Positions 59,310-64,000 of a stretch of DNA of 64,000 bases are shown in pieces. The position numbers and the translations under genes are program-made. Location of the stretch: contig JAGBMX010000033.1 of assembly GCA_017634675.1 (NCBI GenBank), positions 1 to 64,000 on the forward strand, in the 5' to 3' direction. A model generated the notes under the pieces. That model saw only the letters and a program-made list of their open reading frames with translations. It made no database searches and had not been told where the DNA came from. Source of the DNA: Selenomonadaceae bacterium. GTDB lineage: Bacteria > Bacillota > Negativicutes > Selenomonadales > Selenomonadaceae. Within the stretch, counting starts at the first letter, position 1. Each line of letters starts with the position of its first letter.

Positions 59310-61214
59310 TCAAAATCCTAAAAGTCGTCCGATTTGGTACACGAGAAGAGAGACAACCCAAGCCAAGAAGAACATATAGACAGCGGAGAACGCCATCCAT
59401 TTAAAGCCGCCCGCTTCTTTCTTTATTGTGCCGAGCGCCGTGACGCAAGGTGTGTAAAGTTGAGAGAAAACCATAAATGTGAAAGCGGAAAGCGAGGTAA
59501 ACGCCGCGCCCATGCCGCTGTTTAAGAAGATTTCAGCTTCTTCTGCCGCAGTATCGGGATCGATTTCACCGGCAACGCCGTACAAAATACCCATGGTGGA
59601 AACAACGGTTTCTTTTGCCAAAATACCGTTGATAACGGCCGCGCCCGCTTCCCATGTGTTAAACCCGTGGAAGTAGAAGAGCGGAGCTATGATGCCTCCA
59701 AGACCGGCTAAGAAGCTTTCGCTCATCTCCTCGGTTTGACCGGAGAAATTGAAGTTTGCCAAGAACCATACTATAACGCTTGCGGCAAAGATAATGGTAC
59801 CCGCTTTAATCAAATATCCCTTGCCCTTGTCCCATGTCTCAAGAAGCACGGTTTTAATGTCCGGGATACGATACGGAGGAAGTTCTAAGAGGAAAGTGGA
59901 GCCTTCGTCTTTAAGCACCGTCGCGCCTAAAATTTTTGCAGCCACGATCGCCATGACAACGCCTATGATATACATAAGGAACACCACGTTTGCGGCGTTA
60001 TCGGGGAAGAACATCGCGGCAAAGAGAGCCATAATGGGAAGTTTTGCGCCGCAGGTTAAAAAGGGCGTAACCATGATTGCAGTCAAGCGATCCTTCTCGG
60101 AATCAAGGGCTCTTGCGCCCATGATGGCGGGAACGGCGCACCCAAAAGACATCATCATGGGCATAATGCCTTTGCCCGTAAGACCAACGCGGCGCATCAC
60201 GGGATCGGTCACAAAGGCGACCCTAGCCATATATCCGGTGCCGTCCAAGAAACTCAAGCAGAAGAACAAAATGAAAATCAAAGGCACAAAGGTTAAGACA
60301 GCGCCAACGCCTGCAATTGCGCCGTCAACGATCATGGCTTTCAGCCACTCGGAAACCCCTACGCCCTCCAAAAATGAGGTTGCGCCTTCGGTTATGGGAC
60401 CCGCCACAAGCTCGTCGACCAAATCCGCTATGGGTTGACCTATCCATTCAAAAGTAATTAAGAAAACTACATACATTATTCCCAAGAATAAAAATGGCGC
60501 TAAAATGCCGTTCGCAAGGTATTTATCTATGGTTTCGGATACGGATACGCTTCTTTTATCAATGGTAACAACTTCGCTTACAATGTTGTTTATAAGGGCG
60601 TATCGCGCGTCGATAATCGCTTCTTCAATTTCTTCGGCGGATTTGCCGCTCTCGTTTATGGATTTTACATTTTCAATATGCGATTGAATCATCTCCGAAG
60701 GATGGTATTTCTCCATTACCTCGGTGGTAAACACGCTGAGCAGCGTCTTAACGCCGTCGCTTCTTCTTCCGACGGTCTCAACCACGGGCATACCCAATAT
60801 CTGCGAAAGTTTTTCCTTATTTACGACAAGACCGCGCTTTTTCGCCTCGTCCTGCATATTGAGGTCGATGAGAAGGGGAATTCCCTCTTCCATAAGCTGA
60901 AGGGTAAGGAAGAGATTCCTCTCTAAGTTTGAAGAATCCAAAACGTCAACCACAACGTCCATCTTGTTGTTCTTCAAAAAATCCATAACGATGGCTTCTT
61001 CGGGCGAACGAGCGGAAACGCTGTATGTACCGGGCAAATCAACGACGGTTATGTTTCGACCTTGATAGTTTAAATATCCGATTTTTTTATCAACGGTAAC
61101 GCCGGGCCAATTCCCGATTTTCTGCCTTGCTCCCGTAAGCTGATTGAAAATCGTAGACTTACCCGTATTGGGATTGCCTGTAAGCGCTATAGAAATATCC
61201 GACAACTTTTTCAC
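59310..61214 (-). CDS. feoB: Ferrous iron transport protein B
   Basis: Fe2+ uptake across the cytoplasmic membrane. The 634 residues have an N-terminal G domain: G1 GNPNTGKST (near 13-21), G2 around NWPGVTVDKK, G3 DLPGTYS (near 60), G4 NMQD (near 121). A helical spacer follows, then a membrane domain of about eight helices from residue 235 with two Gate-like repeats. Length is short compared with E. coli FeoB (773) but normal for Bacillota. It overlaps feoA by four bases. Confidence 0.95.
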   Translation of the reverse strand: MKKLSDISIALTGNPNTGKSTIFNQLTGARQKIGNWPGVTVDKKIGYLNYQGRNITVVDLPGTYSVSARSPEEAIVMDFLKNNKMDVVVDVLDSSNLERNLFLTLQLMEEGIPLLIDLNMQDEAKKRGLVVNKEKLSQILGMPVVETVGRRSDGVKTLLSVFTTEVMEKYHPSEMIQSHIENVKSINESGKSAEEIEEAIIDARYALINNIVSEVVTIDKRSVSVSETIDKYLANGILAPFLFLGIMYVVFLITFEWIGQPIADLVDELVAGPITEGATSFLEGVGVSEWLKAMIVDGAIAGVGAVLTFVPLIFILFFCLSFLDGTGYMARVAFVTDPVMRRVGLTGKGIMPMMMSFGCAVPAIMGARALDSEKDRLTAIMVTPFLTCGAKLPIMALFAAMFFPDNAANVVFLMYIIGVVMAIVAAKILGATVLKDEGSTFLLELPPYRIPDIKTVLLETWDKGKGYLIKAGTIIFAASVIVWFLANFNFSGQTEEMSESFLAGLGGIIAPLFYFHGFNTWEAGAAVINGILAKETVVSTMGILYGVAGEIDPDTAAEEAEIFLNSGMGAAFTSLSAFTFMVFSQLYTPCVTALGTIKKEAGGFKWMAFSAVYMFFLAWVVSLLVYQIGRLLGF

Positions 61215-61435
61215 CCTACCTTTTGTACGATTACTTTTTTCGCATCTTCTCGCCTAAGCGCAAGTTTATAAGAACGGATTTTTATAGCCATTGGATCGCC
61301 AAAAGGCGCGCTTGGCATAACCTCGATCTTTGTTCCTTTTGTGAGTCCCATTGTCATAAGCCTACTCTTAAGGGGCGAAGGCTCTATTTTTTCTACGCAA
61401 AAGGTTTCGCCGACCTTTCCTTCTCGAAGCGTCAT
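61211..61435 (-). CDS. feoA: Ferrous iron transport protein A
   Basis: A small SH3-like protein that supports FeoB. The 74 residues show the family pattern: LREGKVGETFCVEKI, RLMTMGLTKGTKIEVM and GDPMAIKIRSYKLALRREDA. AGGAGG lies eight bases before the ATG. It is first gene of the feoA-feoB-small protein unit, driven by the promoter at 61490-61518. Confidence 0.94.
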   Translation of the reverse strand: MTLREGKVGETFCVEKIEPSPLKSRLMTMGLTKGTKIEVMPSAPFGDPMAIKIRSYKLALRREDAKKVIVQKVG

Positions 61436-61455
61436 TTAAATTCCTCCTATACGAG

Positions 61456-61474
61456 ATTGAAAAAATTTTTCAAT
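61456..61474. promoter_or_regulatory. Inverted repeat in the feoA leader
   Basis: ATTGAAAAA-A-TTTTTCAAT, nine-base arms with a one-base centre, lies between the feo promoter and the feoA ribosome site. Position fits an iron-dependent operator, although it is not a clear Fur box. A weaker Fur-like 7-1-7 sequence TGAAAAT-T-ATTTTTA is at 61540-61554, between the two divergent genes. Confidence 0.4.
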
Positions 61475-61489
61475 TGAGAATTTATGTAT

Positions 61490-61518
61490 ATAATAAATGA
61501 AACTTGCTCTCATGTCAA
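61490..61518 (-). promoter_or_regulatory. Promoter of the feo operon
   Basis: On the minus strand a perfect TTGACA (61513-61518) and TATTAT (61490-61495) are 17 bases apart, 55 bases before the feoA start. Confidence 0.75.
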
Positions 61519-61572
61519 TAGTTGATTTTTGTATAATATTGAAAATTATTTTTATATAAAAGAAATTTTTAA

Positions 61573-61601
61573 TTGATAAAATTTCAAAACAGTATTAAAA
61601 T
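61573..61601 (+). promoter_or_regulatory. Promoter of the P1B ATPase gene
   Basis: TTGATA (61573-61578) and TAAAAT (61596-61601) are 17 bases apart, 38 bases before the ATG. It diverges from the feo promoter. Confidence 0.65.
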
Positions 61602-61638
61602 AGTAAAAAATTAAAGCAATTTTAGATTGGAGATACTT

Positions 61639-63678
61639 ATGAATAAAAAGCAACGCACAATGCTTATCAGGATTATTTTGACAACTATTCTTCTGATAAG
61701 CGTATCATTATTAAATTTTACCGGATTGACGCGCATAGTTTTTTTTCTTTTACCTTATTTCATAATCGGTTGGGACATACTTTTAAAAGCGGCAAAAGGC
61801 GTAAAAAACCGTCGATCTATGGATGAAAATTTGCTTATGGCAGTGGCTACAATCGGCGCCATTGCGCTTGCCGTTAACGACGAATTTCATGGTAAAGAAG
61901 GAGATTTTACCGAAGCGGTAGCCGTTATGCTCTTTTATCAAATTGGAGAATGGTTTCAAAGTTACGCCGTAGGCAAGAGCCGTAAAAATATTTCCGAGCT
62001 TATGGATATAAGACCTGACTACGCCAATATTGAAGTTGACGGTAAAATCACGAAACGTGATCCCGATAATATTGAAGTCGGCTCAACAATCGTTGTATTA
62101 CCGGGAGAAAAAATCCCTATCGACGGCGTTGTGGAATCCGGTACTTCTTCTATAAATACTTCCGCTCTAACCGGAGAGAGTTTGCCGCTGGACATAGAAC
62201 CCGGAAGCGAAGTTTTGTCCGGCGCGGTAAATTTAACGAGTCCGATTTACATTAAAACCACAAAGGCATTTGAAGAATCTACGGCGTCTAAAATTATGGA
62301 AATCGTAGAAAACGCAAGCTCGGCAAAGTCCAAAAGTGAAAATTTTATCACCCGTTTCGCAAAGGTTTATACTCCTGCCGTTGTGTTTTCTGCCGTTGCT
62401 CTTGCAGTAATACCTCCGATATTTGAAATCATGGTTGCGGGTGTGCCCCCAGAATGGAGCGTATGGATTTATCGCGCTCTTATATTCTTGGTTATAAGTT
62501 GCCCCTGCGCTCTTGTTATAAGCGTGCCGCTGTCTTTTTTCTCTGGACTTGGCGGAGCAAGCCGCGCAGGCATATTAATCAAAGGTTCGAATTATATGGA
62601 AACGCTGGCGGATGTTAAGACAATGGTAACGGATAAGACAGGCACGTTAACAAAAGGCGTATTCGATGTAGATGCAATTCACCCCAGTAAGATGCTCTGT
62701 TCCTTTTTACATAAGGCCGGAGGCGAATATATTAAAGCAGGCGATGGACTAGAACATTTAAAACAAGATCTCTTGCACGTTGTAGCCCATGTTGAAAAAT
62801 TCAGTCCTCACCCGATAGCAAATTCCCTTAGAGAAGCCTATCCAAATACAAACGACGAATGTGAAGTGACAGACATCCAAGAATTTACCGGAAAAGGAAT
62901 ATCTGCTATAGTAAACGGTAAAAAAATCCATGTAGGCAATGAAAAACTCATGGAGGAGATTGGCGCAAAATGGCAATCGTGCGACAAAGACGGCGCTATA
63001 ATTCATGTTGCCGTATCAGGCGAATACGCGGGACACATAATTATTGCCGACGTAATAAAGCCGACTTCAAAAGAAGCTGTCTCCATTTTACACGCTAACG
63101 GTATCAAGGTAATTATGTTGACGGGTGATACGGAAAGGGTCGCAGAGAAAGTAGCCGCTGAAATTGGTATAAAAGAATACAAGAGCCGCCTGTTGCCTGC
63201 GGATAAAGTGTATTATCTTGAGCAGGTATTGGCTGAGCAGAATAAAGAGAAGTATATCAGTTTCGAAACCTTAATTAATACGGTAAAAGGCAGAATTGTA
63301 ACAGCGCCACATAAAGTTGCTTTTGTGGGCGACGGGATAAACGATGCGCCGTCTCTTGCTCGAGCTGATGTTGGAATAGCCATGGGCGGCGTTGGGTCGG
63401 ATGCGGCAATTCAGGCTGCGGATGTGGTTTTAATGGACGACGATCCTTTAAAAATTCCTCTTGCTGTCAAAATAGCAAAAAAATGTATAAAAATTGTCAA
63501 ACAGAATGTGTATTTTGCCATAGGTGTTAAATTTTTATGTCTAACATTAGGAGCCGTGGGACTTTTTAACATGTGGTTTGCGATTTTTGCAGATGTAGGC
63601 GTTATGGTGATAGCCGTTTTAAACGCCACGCGTGCATTGATAGTGCCTAAAATTGATAAAAAAATTCCCGCCTGCTAA
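61639..63678 (+). CDS. Heavy-metal P1B-type ATPase (Zn/Cd/Pb group)
   Basis: The 679-residue membrane pump has all catalytic motifs: ALTGESLP in the actuator domain, CPC in SCPCALVISVP (288-290), DKTGTLT with the phosphorylated Asp near 332, an HP pair in SPHPIANSL, TGDT, and GDGINDAPSLARAD near 564. The CPCALVIS form and the C-terminal residues point to Zn2+/Cd2+/Pb2+ export (ZntA/CadA-like). No N-terminal HMA (CxxC) domain is present. An extra stretch of about 20 residues precedes the GDGIND motif. ATG 61639 lies seven bases after GGAG. The divergent feo operon suggests shared metal control. Confidence 0.93.
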   Translation: MNKKQRTMLIRIILTTILLISVSLLNFTGLTRIVFFLLPYFIIGWDILLKAAKGVKNRRSMDENLLMAVATIGAIALAVNDEFHGKEGDFTEAVAVMLFYQIGEWFQSYAVGKSRKNISELMDIRPDYANIEVDGKITKRDPDNIEVGSTIVVLPGEKIPIDGVVESGTSSINTSALTGESLPLDIEPGSEVLSGAVNLTSPIYIKTTKAFEESTASKIMEIVENASSAKSKSENFITRFAKVYTPAVVFSAVALAVIPPIFEIMVAGVPPEWSVWIYRALIFLVISCPCALVISVPLSFFSGLGGASRAGILIKGSNYMETLADVKTMVTDKTGTLTKGVFDVDAIHPSKMLCSFLHKAGGEYIKAGDGLEHLKQDLLHVVAHVEKFSPHPIANSLREAYPNTNDECEVTDIQEFTGKGISAIVNGKKIHVGNEKLMEEIGAKWQSCDKDGAIIHVAVSGEYAGHIIIADVIKPTSKEAVSILHANGIKVIMLTGDTERVAEKVAAEIGIKEYKSRLLPADKVYYLEQVLAEQNKEKYISFETLINTVKGRIVTAPHKVAFVGDGINDAPSLARADVGIAMGGVGSDAAIQAADVVLMDDDPLKIPLAVKIAKKCIKIVKQNVYFAIGVKFLCLTLGAVGLFNMWFAIFADVGVMVIAVLNATRALIVPKIDKKIPAC

Positions 63679-63690
63679 GGCGGGAATTTT
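63661..63690 (+). terminator. Terminator of the P1B ATPase gene
   Basis: An AAAATTCCCGCC/GGCGGGAATTTT stem has the stop codon in its six-base loop and ends in four T. The IS-like element starts right after it. Confidence 0.8.
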
Positions 63691-64000
63691 CAGACTGTAG
63701 ACAAATATATTTAAAAATCCTTTCAAATGTGATAAAATACATTTGGAGGGATTTTTATGTATCGTAAACAAAGTAGAGAAAATCAAAATCAAATACAGTT
63801 CGTATGTTTAGACGATTTAGTGCCTAAAGACCATATTTTACGAGAAATAGATAAAGCCATCGATTTTAGCTTCATTTACGATGAAGTAGCTGAACTATAT
63901 TCAGATTACGAAGGCGGTAGACCTGGCATTGATCCGGTGTCGCTTTTTAAGATTGTCTTTATTCAATATCTTTTTGGTATACGCAGTATGCGCCAAACTA
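63691..64000 (+). mobile_element. Left end of an IS1182-like insertion sequence (cut by window edge)
   Basis: It begins about 63691 with CAGACTGTAGACAAA, resembling IS1182-family termini, directly behind the terminator of the ATPase gene. A transposase gene follows in the same orientation and runs off the window. An 18-bp stem (63713-63730/63739-63756, two G-U pairs, loop GATAAAAT) covers the transposase ribosome site. The right end and any target duplication are outside the window. Confidence 0.8.
63757..64000 (+). CDS. IS1182-family transposase (5' part)
   Basis: The first 81 residues are visible: MYRKQSRENQNQIQF, then CLDDLVPKDHILREIDKAIDF, then RPGIDPVSLFKIVFIQYLFGIRSMRQT. The N-terminal dimerisation/DDE-leader region of IS1182 transposases has this pattern. 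GGAGGG lies six bases before the ATG but is buried in a hairpin. The gene continues past the window, so intactness cannot be judged. Confidence 0.92.
   Translation, partial: MYRKQSRENQNQIQFVCLDDLVPKDHILREIDKAIDFSFIYDEVAELYSDYEGGRPGIDPVSLFKIVFIQYLFGIRSMRQT

Noticed and set aside
63661-63690. Treating the GGCGGGAATTTT hairpin as part of the IS terminal repeat
   Set aside because: The stem contains the stop codon of the P1B ATPase and behaves as its terminator. The IS-like end CAGACTGTAGAC begins just after it.
1-64000. CRISPR array
   Set aside because: No regularly spaced direct repeats with unique spacers were seen, and no cas genes are present.

Overview
The window reads as the chromosome of an anaerobic, flagellated, low-to-mid GC Bacillota, most likely of the diderm Negativicutes type. 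Pointers are a fliE-F-G-H-I-J block, a reverse rubrerythrin, FeoAB with its small Cys-rich partner, anaerobic-type cobalamin genes (cbiG, cbiC, cbiA, cbiP), LeuA type 2, DUF116 and PknB/PASTA-FhaA signalling. The assignment is inferred from gene families, not from a search. Coding density is high, junctions are tight (many ATGA overlaps), and TTG and GTG starts are common.

Layout. 0.1-7.1 kb: flagellar basal-body/export genes fliEFGHIJ, a lytic transglycosylase and a MotE-like protein. 7.2-12.3 kb: a Cache-HAMP-SpoIIE phosphatase, a DUF4405 haem membrane protein, a MITE, a reverse rubrerythrin, and a P-type-ATPase-like protein whose catalytic motifs are gone. 12.3-14 kb: tmRNA, a two-hairpin structured region, an isochorismatase-like hydrolase and rpsT (minus). 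14-23 kb: manA, thrS, def-fmt, a DUF116 protein, rsmB-rlmN. 22-31 kb: fhaA, a 55-aa membrane protein, stp, ftsW/rodA, pbpA, pknB, rsgA, rpe, queC. 31-39.9 kb: folE2, a flippase-like membrane protein, two DUF445 genes and leuA (minus), a solute-binding protein, rimO, an exported protein. 40-41.3 kb: prs and tRNA-Pro(GGG) (minus). 41.5-52 kb: cobM-cbiG-cobJ-cobK-cbiC-cbiA-cobU, a minus-strand DUF262/DUF1524 (GmrSD-like) gene and a second MITE, then cbiP. 52-59 kb: SRP RNA, dnaX, proS, pncB, aroE, mtnN. 59.1-64 kb: feoA-feoB-small Cys-rich protein (minus), a Zn/Cd/Pb-type P1B ATPase, and the start of an IS1182-like element cut by the window edge.

How the genes work together. The stp/pknB pair with FHA, FtsW/RodA and PBP proteins forms a cell-wall growth and phospho-signalling module. 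thrS/def/fmt/rsmB/rlmN/rsgA/tmRNA/SRP RNA serve translation and protein targeting. folE2 and queC point to 7-deazaguanine (queuosine precursor) synthesis. The cob block covers the middle and late corrin-ring steps only.

The most unusual feature is a family of at least nine long polypyrimidine/polypurine palindromes. All have the pyrimidine arm first and all lie 5' of plus-strand genes (fliE, fliJ, def, the DUF116 gene, rsmB, pknB, folE2, pncB; one more directly follows thrS). Their arm sequences differ from copy to copy while pairing is kept, which suggests a selected RNA or DNA structure. Other points of interest: two copies of a MITE with 8-bp target duplications, one being an exact 72-bp deletion form of the other; the pseudo-P-type ATPase; a GmrSD-like putative defence gene interrupting the cobalamin genes; a 55-aa apparent FhaB remnant; and a compound hairpin region after tmRNA.
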